Shown here: positions 47,664 to 60,418 of the stretch, one piece after another | Position numbering within the stretch: position 1 is the stretch's first letter | How the letters are laid out: each line of letters begins with the position of its first letter | Origin: Coprinus comatus | Taxonomy: Eukaryota > Basidiomycota > Agaricomycetes > Agaricales > Agaricaceae | DNA: 64,000 bases | Direction of reading: 5' to 3' | NCBI GenBank assembly: GCA_034638255.1 | Contig: JAWPGT010000020.1 | Span: 186,001 to 250,000, forward strand | Position numbers and translations under genes: made by a program | The notes under the pieces: model-generated | Databases searched by the model: none | What the model saw: the letters and a program-made list of their open reading frames with translations, nothing else | Told to the model about the DNA's origin: nothing

Positions 47664-49375
47664 TCACAAAAACTCCTTAAAAACCCAATAAGTTCCACCA
47701 ATTGTTAAGCTTGTCAAAACTGCTGCCGTCAACATAATCCTCCTTCGTTCTTGAGAATCATCGGGTGACCACCAACGAATTTCAGACCACACCAGAGGTC
47801 CGAAAACTATACAAGCAGTCCAGAACTATTTTGTGAAAAAAGGTTGAGTAAATATATATATATATATTATTTTGAAGAAAAAAAATAACTCACGGCACGA
47901 ATACTTTTAATAACGAGGAAGGGATATTGATCCGGTCTTGGTACAGCATACACAAGTTTTTCATCGGGTCGAGAAATTAATCGTGGATGTGTGAACAAGA
48001 CCCATATCGAATAAAGAGCGACGGAGAAGAAATGATTTGCCAAGAGGAGGGGTGATGGTGCGATACCAGAGAGCAAAGAAACGGGTCCACCAATACATTC
48101 ACCACCTCGTTCAAAGTATTTGAAACATCCTGTCCGTAGAATACCGAGTGCTTCATCTGTATTAATTATATTTGTCAGTAAAAATATTTTAATGTGATTT
48201 AAAGGTGTCTTACCTTCAGCGCCAAACAGATCATATAGTGCAACGCTGAGAATGTTTACAGTAGAAGCAAGAGGTTTCCGTTGCCAATGCCAAGAACTCA
48301 AAAGCTCCTGAACATTGTCCCAATCACTCCAATCTTCGACTTGACCAAGCATAGAGCGGAGGAGAACAACATCGCTGAAAGCAACAGTCATTCCACCTCC
48401 TGTCAGAGGATGTCTCATATTCCAGGCATCACCAATAAGAATAACACCAGGTTTTGTTGAAGGTGTTCCTTGAACAACAGCGGGGAGGAGAGAATTAGGC
48501 ATTTTACGAAGACGATCCTTCTCAAGGGCACGATGAGCAGCAGTATGGAGTGATGAAGGTAATTGGGGAATAATATGGGTAAGTACGTGTGACTACCAAA
48601 ATTAATCAGCACCCAACATTCTAAATTAACTTTAAATAAAGAAAAATTGACGTACTTTTAGGTCGGCAGGGAGAGGACTTTGAACGTCCATTAAGAGGCG
48701 TGTGTCGTGTTTGGAGATTTGGTACATGAGAACAGGTCCAGAGCCTTTCATAAGAGCGACAGTTCCATGGTTTGGGATTGGCAGAGTTACGTCCTCCAAG
48801 ATAGCAGCAACGAAATGACTCTTAAGAGCAGGCTTTGCCAGAGATTTGCCCATAACAGTGCTCCTGAAATTTGAGAAACAGCCGTCAGCAATAATGACGA
48901 GACCAGCACGATATTCCTCATTAATTTCCTTCTCCTCCGTTTTCCGTTTTGTCTTTACGCCCACTACGCGTCCCGACTCTTCAATCAACTCTGTGACTGT
49001 TGTTTCAATCAAATCAACACCCTCCGCAGCTTTTGCGGCTGACCGTAGAGACATAACAAATCTGCCATGGTGAAAACTCCGGCCTTCATAACCAGCAGGA
49101 TAGGGGATGTGAACCGATTTTGGTCCGTCGAGAACACAATAACCCTTCGTTGGGATAGCATCAATACCAGCCAAGCATCCTTCTAAACCTAGTTTCTTCA
49201 ATGAGATAACCCCTCCAGGCTGTAACAATTCTCCAACAATTCGGTCTGGTTCTGCAAGGTTTCGCTCCAAAAGGGCAATTCGAGGTCGAGTTGGTCGAGG
49301 TAGTGTAGAAAGACCATGTGCGAGGGCAGGACCGGCAATGCCAGCGCCAACAATGATAACGTCGTATTGAGGCAT
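47664..49375 (-). CDS. ERG1: Squalene epoxidase (squalene monooxygenase)
   Basis: Makes 2,3-oxidosqualene from squalene with FAD, O2 and NADPH, the first oxygen step of sterol synthesis, in the ER membrane. The start at 49375 gives MPQYDVIIVGAGIAGPALAH, the FAD-binding GxGxxG fold at the very N-terminus. An ATG 57 bases upstream in the same frame would add residues not expected before this fold. Further landmarks: GELLQPGGVISLKKLGLEGC, the DG motif region ADGCFSNFR, and the second FAD motif GDAWNMRHPLTGGGMTVAF. Then come YDLFGAE, CFKYFERGGECIGGPVSLL and the two C-terminal hydrophobic segments (PLLLANHFFSVALYSIWVLF; LTAAVLTSLTIGGTYWVF). The junction IRA/FWTACIVFGPL uses a GTGAGT donor. No lesion. 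About 490 residues, normal for the family. Confidence 0.96.
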
Positions 49376-49956
49376 GTCGAAGACGAAGCTCACGCTGCTG
49401 AGGGTTTTTGAGGAGTTTTGGATCGTATTCAAAGTGGGCTCATTTCAAAACTCAATTTACGATTTCCCAGTTTGGTAATTCCAGGCCACGCTCCAGAATC
49501 TCCAGATCAGCCTGGCCAAATATTATTTCTACAGTGGGACGACAAGCAGAAAACAAACAAAGAGCCAAAACTCTTTTTATGAAGGACAATGTGTAATACG
49601 GATTTTATGGAAAGCGAAAAAGACGATAACGAGATATGTGATTAATTGTTAGGCAAAAAAAGCATAAAACAACAAATCTCCATAGGAGAAGGGATTCCAA
49701 AGATTGAATCGCAGCATATTGTGAGGAACCTACACGGAATCCCCTAGTAAAAGGCGAGGGGATTGTCTGCTTGAAGGTTCCTCTGCTGCTGATAGAATGT
49801 GCCATTCACATGTTGCCTAACATTAACAGTCTGCATTTGGCTCAAATGACGGGGTATACCACGTGACCGCCATTACAGTAATCTAATCGTTGTCGGTCCT
49901 TGATCGTAGTATCACTCAAGTCTTGACTTCCAATGAATCGCGTCAGGTCATGGACA

Positions 49957-50644
<688 letters not shown>

Positions 50645-51619
50645 TATGTACATTTATAATGTGGCAGATCCGATATGGACCAATACTATAACGGTTTCTC
50701 CCAAGATTTGTAGCAGATGGGTACGGTATACCGCCGGGATCGATTCTCTTGTTATGCAACTGAAGAATGCCGTACACCAGTTATCGTTAATTACTGCGAA
50801 ACTAGCGTATTGGAGACTAAATAACCCGGCCGTACTAATCACTGTGAGTTGCGTTTCAGAAGGCGTGACGCAATTGATCTTGAAAGTGATGTGCTTGCAT
50901 CACTATGCGACATAATGATTAGTCGCTACTTTCCCATCAAAATCATTAAAACATGGTTTTATTTTCTCCCTATTTCCTCCTTCAACCCCTGTACATCTTT
51001 CCCAACGTCATATTTATATCTATAACTTCATTTCAAGTTAGATCAATGAATGAACAACTTCCGTCATGACGACACTCTTGGTTATAGTTATATTCGAAAC
51101 AAGGTTTTAGCCAATACTTTTTCTCCGTTCCTCCCCTTTCTACAAGGGGTCTATAAGTTCACAAACCATTGCAACCCATGTAAATTATCATAACAACGAT
51201 AAACATTGTCGTGTATGACGTTCTCCCTTGTAATTGGTGCATCTTCATCTTTAGTATCCAAGTGTTAGTTTAATTACAGCGTGTTTGGAAACTTATCCAT
51301 TAGGATATACCGCTTTTCATGTACTATAAAACAGAGAAATTAAATAGGATACTCGTTCGGTCGACTCCCCCTGTGTATAGGCAACCCGCACTCATTTAAA
51401 GTCCTCATCCACGGTACCTCCTACCCTTAATAGCTCTAACGTAGAGAGTACTAGTTGACCTGGTCTGTCAACTATTCGCTGGTTCGGAAATTCTTGGGAC
51501 ACACCCTGTGGAACCAGTGTTCTTCTATCACTAGATCTTCTGGAAAGGTCACATACACCCGCGATATCTCTCTTCGTGAAAAAATCATTTCAACACACAC
51601 CCTCTCTCTTTCTTGTAAC
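50645..51619. other. Spacer between cytidine deaminase and membrane protein
   Basis: About 1 kb with no gene seen. The right part is pyrimidine-rich and likely the promoter and leader of the next gene. Confidence 0.45.
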
Positions 51620-52840
51620 ATGTCTCGTATACTTCCATTTTCTCTCATCGTTCTCACTGCCATTTCTATGGTATTATGTATCATCACCGTTGTTCTTGCA
51701 TTCCTCAACTTGGACCTCATATGGTCCAATATTATTGCAGCTGCAATGACAGCATCATATCATCTCCTAGTCCTCATTCTAGCATGGCACAAGTTATATT
51801 CTACGAACGATCACGATCACGTCCTAAATCCAATACCAACATCTCCCCACCGATAGAGGTATTCAAAGGACAAGGTCTCAAACCACCACTTCAAAACTAA
51901 ACACCAACCTCGACCTCGTTGATCGTACCAACACCAACCTCGACCTCGTTGATCGTACCAACAGTAACCCGGGAATCGATGATCATAACCACATTCACAA
52001 GGATATTCCATACCCAACTACATTAATAACCCTAGGAGTCATAATCCTCTCACCTGGATAATCACATTTGGAACAACAACGGATATGGCTGCTAAAGGAT
52101 TTGAAAGTAGTTTAGCACCATCTATGGTTGATTTAAAATCTTCAGGAAAAGTACCAAAAATCGACTTTACGGAATTGGTTGCTAGTTCATTAGTTAATGC
52201 TGTTGAGATGGTTGTTATGATTTTATTCTTATGGTGTTGTTTAAAAGGAAAGGAGAAGTATGATGAGGAGAAAAGGGAGAAGTTGGAGGATAAATGGTTT
52301 TATCCGATTACACCTGTACTTCAAGTGAGTGTTATTTTATTTTATTATTTCTTCAGTCTTCCCTGAATCGCTGATAATTGGCAATCGCTATAGAATATAA
52401 GTAGAGCAAGTTTGAAATCAGTCAGAAGGTTAACGGTTAAGTCATTTCAACCACCAACGACGAGAAAGTCAATGACTCTCAGCTCGGACAAACCGCTTCC
52501 AGCGGGACTTTGGGATAGCGCCGGCGCCGCTCATGTACAGACTAATGGAGTATCCCAACCGTACGTGCCTATCTATAAAAAAAAAACCCAACTTCTGGAT
52601 TGATTGCTAAGAATATTACCATCATCTTACAGTCGTTATCCATTCCTACTGAGCCCTCCGGAGCCAGCGGCCACCGCTCGAAGGAAGATATCTCCTTGGG
52701 AATATATGACCCCAGCCAATCCAACACCTGCACCATCTTCCGTTGCCAGTGGTACTTCCGCAGCATCAGAAATTACTGTCACTCCAAAGCATTTCTTAAC
52801 TCCTTTGCGACGACCTCTTTCAAACGCGAGAGTAATGTAA
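51620..52840 (+). CDS. Unknown membrane protein with four helices and a Ser/Pro-rich tail
   Basis: Begins MSRILPFSLIVLTAISMVLC with two hydrophobic helices (also LIWSNIIAAAMTASYHLLVLILAW). A hydrophilic loop with two exact 10-residue repeats (NTNLDLVDRT) follows, then TLITLGVIILS, WIITFGTTTDMAAKGFES, and the last helix VNAVEMVVMILFLWCCLKG. Two introns (after PVLQ and after GVSQP) lead to a tail with RRLTVKSFQPPTTRK and PANPTPAPSSVASGTS, ending PLSNARVM. Two one-base frame breaks, at a CCCC run near 51848 and near 52055, interrupt otherwise continuous reading; both look like single-base insertions. The helix layout (four helices, long tail) resembles uncharacterised basidiomycete membrane proteins. 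Function unknown. Confidence 0.62.
51901..51960 (+). repeat. Perfect tandem duplication of 30 bases in the membrane-protein gene
   Basis: Two identical 30-base units side by side, in frame, coding NTNLDLVDRT twice; a partial NSN follows. A copy-number-variable minisatellite is possible. Confidence 0.9.
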
Positions 52841-52962
52841 TAACTGTTTGTTTGGACTAGGGTATTTCGATTTATTGTTTAGGGTTAGAGAACCGAATCT
52901 GTAGGAACGCAAATTGTTCAATACCACAGTATGTAATCGATATAACATTCCAAGCAACTAGT

Positions 52963-54330
52963 CTACCACAGTGGATTCTTCTTCGGTGCCCTCTCAAAGC
53001 AGATCTTCCATTCCCACTGATTTACACGACGCCCCCAGCGATACATCTTTAGATCATTCCCGATCGCTCTCAAAGCGGCCTCAAACGCTTCACTGTTTTG
53101 TCGAGCAAGCAAAAACATGTGGCAGCTTTTGTTTTGGTCATATACGAGCATGTGTTGAGGCCGTCCACCACCAAGACCGACTTGGAATTTGAGAAGGATG
53201 TCTTTATCGTTGTTTGGAGGAACCATGAGTTCTGTTGCATTCACTAACTTGAGAACATTCGGGGAGTCCATTTTCTTTAAATTGTCATGCCGATTAATGG
53301 ATGAAATGTAGGGATTCTTTCCGGTGACTTCGGGAAGTGGACTGGACGAAAATGTGACGTTGAACCATTTAGCGGTAGCGAGTGGTTTGCATGAAGGTTT
53401 GTGATTTTTCCAGTCTTGTCGTTGACATTCTGTGCACCATCTCAGTATACAGCGCATATATTGCAAAAGATATGAACTCAGAAATACCTTTACCACAATA
53501 TTGGACGAGATGACAAGCGCCACAGGTATGCTTTGTAGCTTTTCCACAAACAACACACCCATTATCTTTGCTCATCCGGACGATAGCCTGCATGTTCAGA
53601 GGTACGATTGGTACGATGAAACTAACATGTAAGTTGCCAGTCGACGTTTGTAAATCTTTGGCGAGGTGTTTCCTATTGCGTTCAAGTATGTTGAGAAAGA
53701 ATTTCTGCTCAAACGCAGAAGAAGAGTATGATAGTCCGCATCGACCTTTTAACCCAGCCGCTTCCATTTGAGACGAGTATTCTGCCTCAGATTCGGCCCA
53801 AATTGACGTATATTCAACAAGCACCATTGGTGTCTCCTCGTTAGTCTTGTATATGCGAACGATCTAACAGCCCGTAATTATTCACGCTTATAATTTGTAC
53901 GAAATAAAAATACCTTCATGACAAGAGCTTTCCAATCGTCTTTCTTCATGGTGACGAAGTTAACATATCCGATCTGGTCCTCATCTTCATCTATGTCCTG
54001 AGCGATCATAGGAAGAAGAGTGAGGAACCAAGGAAAAACTTCTTGACGAGAATCATCGATAACCAGAGGTGAAATCATGCCGTCCAATACGCTATGTTTG
54101 AATGACTCTGCTATTGGCGCGTCCGCCTTCCATAAAGAAAGCCCTGAGGGGTCAATCCCGGTATCAATTTCAGGGAAGAGTCTAGGAAGTCCTTGTGCTG
54201 CATCGAGGGCTTTATCCAAGCGATTTTGAAGACGAGATAAACTGAGTTTTGTATCCGCGTCGAGGTCGACTTTCATCCCTTTTAAGATGTGTAAGATATC
54301 GATCCGACTGAGCTCTTTGACTCCTTGCAT
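52963..54330 (-). CDS. MYND-type zinc-finger protein (paralogue 1)
   Basis: Start MQGVKELSRIDILHILKGMK at 54330, three exons, about 420 residues, frame intact. The N-terminal half is an unnamed helical region (DADTKLSLSRLQNRLDKAL). Near the middle is a MYND finger with all metal ligands: CVVCGKATKHTCGACHLVQY, then CGKECQRQDWKNHKPSC. An intron falls inside the finger, after YCGK. The C-terminal half (KWFNVTFSSSPLPE, INRHDNLKK, LLKFQVGLGGG, YRWGRRVNQWEWKICFERAP) is shared with the neighbour at 55137 and is typical of lineage-specific mushroom MYND proteins. MYND fingers bind proline-rich peptides; a regulatory or adaptor role is inferred. The two genes are tandem, same strand, and clearly duplicated. 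Confidence 0.85.
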
Positions 54331-55136
54331 GATGAGGGTCTAATGAGGGTCCAAGTATTTCAAGCGTTAGCGACTCTATTTAGCGGGATGATGGGATCAA
54401 TGAATAAAATGATCAATACGCACACGTGACAGAAAAACTCAACTTGGAAATTTCAGGGGCGTTTGTTTGGTTTTTGAGCTTTTTTGAGGCCGTTAGAACT
54501 TAGGACGCGTCTGCTGTGTAGGTTGAAAGGGCTTGTTGATTTGGCTATCCCACAAGAATACGTAGATGTAATATCGAAAGGAATATGGTGAAGTTGGACA
54601 CGACTCGCATGTGGATAAAGGGTGAGATACCACCCACACAATGATTCAAATTTCAGTAGAACTGAAATCAGTATACAGTATATCAAGATCTAAAATAGAC
54701 TGTACTTATATCAAATAATGCGGTCCAAGATAATTAACACCACAAAGGAACACTCGTGGTTAAAAGGAAATGGAGATGAAAGAGAAATTCTTTATCATCA
54801 GATCATCCCGGGGACTGACACTTATCTGACACCAGTCCAACACGGATCTCTTTGAACCTTTTCCGGTATCCAATATTGAGTGTCTGTTCTTCGGAACCGG
54901 CTGAAAAAAGCCGTTGAAAGAATGTATTTAGACCGCAACGAAATAATCAAATTGAAAAAGACTCTTGCTTGGACGATTTGCAAATATAATTAAAAAGTCA
55001 CAGCAGCATGACATTAGAAACAAAAGCAACATGATTTATTATTTCTAAAGTTTACTAAGTTGCCACTGCAATACTACTACTCCAAGCAAAAGATCAAACC
55101 ATAGCGAAGATCCAACGTACGAATAGTTAGTAATTA
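54331..55136. other. Spacer between MYND paralogues
   Basis: No gene seen. It holds the promoter of paralogue 1 and the 3' end of paralogue 2. Confidence 0.45.
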
Positions 55137-56515
55137 TTACCAGCGAGGGTTCCTCTTTGGTGCACGGTCAAAACATATCTTCCACTCCCACTGACTTATA
55201 GGGCGCCCCCAACGATACATCCTCACATCACTTCCGGTCGCTTTAATAGCAGCTTCAAAGGCTTCTTTGTTTTTCTTCTGATGGAAATACATCAAACAAG
55301 TTCTGCCTTGGTCATATACAAGCATCATCGAAGCCTTCTGTCCGCTAGCGAGACCAATTTCAGGTTGAAATTTGAGTAATATATCTTTGTTACTGCCAGG
55401 AGGACCCATGTTCTCCGTTTCGTAACCACTATGATGTTTTACAAGAGTTGCTGGGTCCAATCTGTTGAGATTGTCGTGTCGATTGATCGTTAACGACGTC
55501 CCTGGTTCGTCAAGGTATGGGCTCGAGACGAATACTACGTTGTACCATTTGGCAGAAGCAAAGAGGTTTACATGAACGCTTGTGGTTTTTCCAATCCCTT
55601 TTCTGACATTCTATTAATACACTCATATCAGTCTCCTGTATAAAGTTGATGAGAAAATGTGAGACGGTACCTGTTCCACAGTATTCAGCAGAGCTACAAG
55701 CACTACACAAGTGTTTGGAGTGCTTTCCACATACAAGACAACCATTACCATTGCTCATACGACCAATATCATGCTGGCTGAGCGGTGTAATCGGGAGAAT
55801 GAAACCCATGTGGGATTCGTTAATTGATTTTTGGTTGTCTTCCGTGAGATATCTTCTGTTTTGTTCTAGAAGAAGAATAAGCAGATCTTGTTCAAATATC
55901 GTGGCTGTACATTGAATCCCTCGTTCCCATGTTTCAGCAAAGGATTTGATGCGTGATTCGTACTCGGTTTCGGACCTTGCGGTTATAAGTGTATATTTGA
56001 CGAGTAGTAGTGGTGTATCTTCCTTGATCTGATGTTTAGAAATGAACTGAATAATAGTTGTGAATGGCCTAGTAGTTTTTTGAGAGGGAAGAGTCGAGTA
56101 CCTCTAGAACAAGACCCCTAATCATAATTTTATCCTTGTTCTTAAACGTCACATATCCAATCTTGTTCTTGTCTATCTCTTCGGTGATAAGAGGCATATA
56201 TGCAAGTAGCCGGGGAAACGCGTCTTGACGAGGCTCATCTGAATCGAGTGCTTTACACATGTCATCAAAGACTTTGTGCTTGAATAATTCCCAAATAGGA
56301 GCATTGCTATTCCACATAGAAAGCCTAGACAGGTCAAGTCCACCCTTTTCAATTTCTGGAAACACTTTGGAAAATCCTTGTGCTAAATTGAGAGCTTTTT
56401 CAAGGCGACGTTGGAGGTGTGATAGACTGAGCTTTGTGTCCGGGTCGATGTCAATGTTCATCCCTTTCAAGATATACAAGATGTCATCTTGCGTGAGTTG
56501 CTCGAGTATGGCCAT
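55137..56515 (-). CDS. MYND-type zinc-finger protein (paralogue 2); one frame break
   Basis: Start MAILEQLTQDDILYILKGMN at 56515, the same three-exon plan as paralogue 1. N-terminal region DPDTKLSLSHLQRRLEKAL; the MYND finger is complete (CLVCGKHSKHLCSACSSAEY, CGTECQKRDWKNHKRSC). Just after the finger (about 55568) the frame must shift by one base to continue from CKP to ASAKWYNVVFVSSPYLDE; read as it stands, the protein ends some 20 residues later. The rest (LTINRHDNLNRLD, MYRWGRPISQWEWKICFDRA, ending KRNPRW) is well conserved with paralogue 1. This suggests a sequence error or a very recent mutation. Function as for paralogue 1. Confidence 0.78.
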
Positions 56516-56861
56516 GGCGTGAAATGTAGTTTAGATGTGGTAGCGGCTGGATTCCGACTTTATTTACATAAAATTGAACTTGGGACTCGTCACTTCTGTC
56601 ACAAAAGCTGGTGGCACGTGTGCCTGAAACCACCCCAGTGAGACTTGTCCTTGTCTGAGACTGAAGTACTGAAGTCAGCCTACTTTGTGGTCAGTATGTG
56701 CTTGAAACTCGTGTTAGATCAACCGCAATGAATTACAAATTTGAGTTCCCCCCTACTACCTCCTTTGTAAACGGACTTACTTGAAGTTTATGATGCGAAA
56801 TTTGTATATGAAAATGTTTATTGAGGCTGGAACAATGTCTGAGATAGATGCCTGGGGGATA
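56516..56861. other. Spacer, no gene seen
   Basis: 346 bp between the start of MYND paralogue 2 and the stop of the single-module gene. Probably the promoter of paralogue 2. Confidence 0.4.
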
Positions 56862-57552
56862 CTATACTACATAACTGCTGAAAACACCAAGATACATAAC
56901 ATATTGCTGAAGTATTTTCTGCTCGTTCCCAGACTCGTCGATTGTACTCTGCATCACTGTACCATGCAAGTAGCATGCATAGTGTTGGAAGTTTTTCCCA
57001 CTGCTCTCGGGGGAGCCAGGGTACTGCGAATGGACAAGGTCAGATGTCCACCGGAAGTTGCTCCCCTTCTTTATCGGCACATTGATAGGAACTGGCTGAT
57101 TGTCCTGGTTGTTGGTATAGCGCAAAATATGTTGAACAATATCATCATATATTTCGCCTATTATGGACTGCGGTAATGCACGACTATCACGCCTGCACGT
57201 TTAAGCCGAAATAGTTGAGTTAGGATTTTACTTTCAGTAGCAAGAAATCATATTCGACGTACCTGAATAACTCATTATCAACCCAAAGTCGAATCTCTTC
57301 CTCTGAAGTGGGACTGTCTGGACCATAGGCCTTGAATGAAGCAACCGCACAGTATCCGGCAACTTTTCTGCCTGGAACACTGTTAGGCGGCATAGAGAGT
57401 GATCCAGCATATTCGAATTGGAATGTCTTCACCCACTCTTCCTTGGCATAGTCCAGCATTGATTCCTTGAGCTGGATAGGAACGATGATAGTCTTGTAAT
57501 ACACCAGGTTAGTATGGATATACAAACTTTGACAAGTACCTACGGAACTCAT
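56862..57552 (-). CDS. Single-module member of the repeat family (gene M)
   Basis: Three exons: MSS (57544-57552, GTAGGT donor), a second exon, and a third after an AG/GTACGT junction within LFR. About 190 residues. It consists of just one module that lines up with module 3 of genes A and C: KTFQFEYAGSLSMPPNSVPG, RLWVDNELFR (DWMDAEVFK in A), IIGEIYDDIVQHILRY (GPIYDDIVNHMLRY in A), FRWTSDLVHSQYPG, ACYLHGTVMQST, and the end QQYVMYLGVFSSYVV. Frame and splice sites are intact. It is much diverged from A and C and lies 32 kb from them among MYND genes. It shows that one module can stand alone as a protein. No signal peptide. Function unknown. Confidence 0.8.
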
Positions 57553-58249
57553 GGTGTACCGTGTGACTGTAAACAGGCGTTGTAAAGTGTTGGAGGCCAG
57601 TGAGAAAACCTGAACTAATATACCAGTGGCTCGGGCTTATTATTTTTGTTATCACGGGTGAGGTTGATTCTTCTATTTGAATCAGTGTTATCCATTTGGC
57701 GAGCCTCTTGGGAAGTATGTACACGGTGCTATGTATATTGGTGATCGAAGACCTGAAATCGGAATATCAATAGGGATATTCATTCCTACCCTAGTGGGAC
57801 TTAGTGGTGAGAGTCGAGACTGAGGGGGGGTCACAAGGCACATTGATCTTCCATTTCTCCCGGACTGACAGGATGAATGTTGTGATGATGTCAACAATAA
57901 CTCGTCATTTCCAGCCGAGCCGTGACCCAGGCTTTACTAACGTCAAGTTGGCAAGTCTTGAAACTGTATAGACGTCGAGTTACTAACAGTGACAATTCAG
58001 CGGCTTTAGTCTTGCAGCTATTTATTTTGGAAATGGTATTGTAGTAGTAACGGATGGAATTGACTGTTGCTCATGAATCATGATGCAGAAATCATTGAGA
58101 GGCATTTTCGCAACTGACATCTCGGAACGACCTCCAGTATTTCCAAAGAGCGCTTATAAGTTATCATGGTACCTTTTAGCTGACAAACTAAGCACAAAGT
58201 GTGTTAGTGTGTTCAATGTTCGGTGGCGATAGTAACCTAGAAATACTCA
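57553..58249. other. Spacer, no gene seen
   Basis: About 0.7 kb between gene M and the MYND relic. The lost second half of the relic would have been expected here; I could not find it. Confidence 0.4.
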
Positions 58250-59061
58250 ATACCATTTCCACAGTACTGGATAGTACCACAACTACGACATGATGTCGAT
58301 TTAGTATCTTTCCCGCTTACTACACATCCGCTATTGGAGCTCAATCGTCCAATATCATGCATGTTGAGAGGAGGGAGAGCAATAACAAATCCGAGAGAAA
58401 AGGAGTCCGATGATGGCTTTAAACCATTCGTGAGATGCTTTCTGTTTTGCCCAAGTAGGCTAAGAAATAGGTTTTGTTCAGAAAGTGTTGCCCGGGATTG
58501 AATATTGAATACCGCCTTGATTTAGTTTGAAATGAGAGTGTGTAGCCGGGCTCCATATTCATCCTCAGAGGTTGCTGATAAGTGATATTACGATATTTTC
58601 GACAAGGTCCTTGTGTTGACCTTGTATATAGAAATAAACTAATGATCGTGCAAATATTTCGGCGACCCATTATATACAAATTATAAGTAAGGTACATTGA
58701 CAAGAAGAGCCGTGATAATGTTGTTTGATGTATCTTTGTACAGTACGTATGTAGCCTTATGTGCATCTATATTCTTGACGATGAGGGAGATGTAAAAGAG
58801 GAGCTAATCGAACACAGCGTCTCGAAGAAGAGCCTCGGAATCGATTGATATCTTGAATATGTCGCCAAAAGTGCTGAACTAAAATTCGTGTGCTAGCAGA
58901 GCGCCCTTATCCCACAAAGGATGCTGGAAGGTGTCAATCCCGCTCTGAGGCTACAAGTCAGGAACTGGGATTGGTAGAGTGGTGTCCGCGTCAATCTCAA
59001 ATCTCATCCCCTTCAGCATATGCAAGATATCATCGCGAGTGAGCTCTTTGCCTATGTGCAT
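58250..59061 (-). pseudogene. Third MYND paralogue, truncated relic
   Basis: Starts MHIGKELTRDDILHMLKGMR at 59061, matching the N-termini of the two neighbours. Stops and shifts follow, then a readable LSEQNLFLSLLGQNRKHLTN and PPLNMHDIGRLSSNSGC. The finger is damaged (CVVSGK where paralogue 1 has CVVCGK) and the sequence ends at the splice donor inside the finger (QYCGN). The C-terminal half is gone. Confidence 0.8.
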
Positions 59062-59879
59062 AGTGGGGATTAATGAAGTGTGAAAATTTGAAGCTTTGAA
59101 GGCTAACCACGAAGCCAGTGCTGTCACTTACACACGTGTCCATTGTCACAGATAGTAAGTTTGTTTTGGCCCAACCACTTGGCCTCTCCATTACTATGTG
59201 GGTGATACCATCGGTGATAGGAGATAATTTAAATGCTACACGCAATTTCTGTTCCCGTGACGCACTACTACCCTGATTCGCTAGGAGGCCCGACTCCGGG
59301 CTACCACAGTAGGGTACGGGATTGAGTCCTTCTTGGTGAATACAAGGATTATCGTTTTGACAGAAACGTGGATCTCTCTCTCTCACATTGTTTATGTTGG
59401 ATAGGGGTGCAAAGACATGTGCGGAAAACGTGCGTGATCCGAATCATCGAACTCCGATCGATCATAATTATTTGAACTTGTTTGAACAGCAATTCGGCTC
59501 TGGCGGCATCATATGCTCTTCCGATCCGGCAATCTATTATCTGACATGTGTCAGGTTCTAATTCTCTCTAAATACTTTCTTGTCTCACGCTCACTTCATC
59601 GTAGTTCTGACTGCGTGGGGCACCTCTAGGCTCTGAGTGACCGCTGGAAAGAGTGATCCGCAGGTTACTCGGGCGTTGACCAGCTTTACTCACATAGACG
59701 GATTGCCTTCTGAGGATGCTTCTACATTTTCACTAATAAATCCCACAAAATGAAATATCGGGTACACAACGTTAAAGTTTCAATAATCGCTTCTGGTATT
59801 TATTACATTTTCTCGAATAGGCTTATCACACTTTAACACTAGGTATTTGTCGTCACCTCTGTTGCCATAGGCTGAGAGA
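59062..59879. other. Spacer between MYND relic and hydrophobin 1
   Basis: No gene seen. An open frame of 118 codons on the minus strand (59030-59386) overlaps the relic start and shows no protein character. Confidence 0.4.
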
Positions 59880-60339
59880 TTAGAGGTTAATGTTGATGGG
59901 GGAACACCCAAGAACGAGGAGACCGTTGAAGCTGTTTCCCGTGCAGCAGACGGGTTGAGCAGTGCTGTAAAACGTTTTCAGTACCATTTCTGGGCTTCAA
60001 GGAATGAGAAAAGTCTAACCAGGAGTTGCCACCAACGCCAATGACGCTGATGGGAGAGCAGTTGACACCAACAAGGGCGGTGACGGGACCGAGGACAATG
60101 CCCAACAAGCCAGCAAGAAGTCCGACAAGGCTACTGTCGGAAGATTGAACCTGGTTGCCTGTAAGAGCACGGGATCAATACCAATCCTAGTGGGTAGTAG
60201 AACAGCACGTACAGCACTGAAGACTACCGGTGTTGCATTGACTGACGGGGGGGTCAGTACGAGGCACAGCAGTGGCAGCCGCGAGAGCGGGCAAAATGAG
60301 GAACAAGAAGGTGAAGATAGTAGCAACTCGAGCAAACAT
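59880..60339 (-). CDS. Class I hydrophobin 1
   Basis: Small secreted protein that self-assembles into amphipathic layers on hyphae and fruit bodies. Signal peptide [20 protein letters not shown], then a short Pro/Thr segment. All eight cysteines are present in order: [37 protein letters not shown]. Two introns: GTACGT...TTACAG inside the second Cys codon pair, and GTTAGA...TTACAG inside the fifth Cys codon. About 110 residues, intact. A TATAAA box lies at 60413-60418 on the minus strand, about 75 bases upstream of the start. It is a tandem paralogue of hydrophobin 2, on the same strand and with identical intron positions. Confidence 0.95.
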
Positions 60340-60412
60340 ATTGACTGAGGTTGGTTGTTGCTTTGGAAGTAGAGCTCCTTTGCTGAAGATTTGAAGTAGG
60401 GAATGGCGTCTC

Positions 60413-60418
60413 TTTATA
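60413..60418 (-). promoter_or_regulatory. TATA box of hydrophobin 1
   Basis: TATAAA on the minus strand, about 75 bases before the start codon. The block CTCCTTTGCTGAAGATTT between it and the ATG is shared with hydrophobin 2. Confidence 0.7.
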
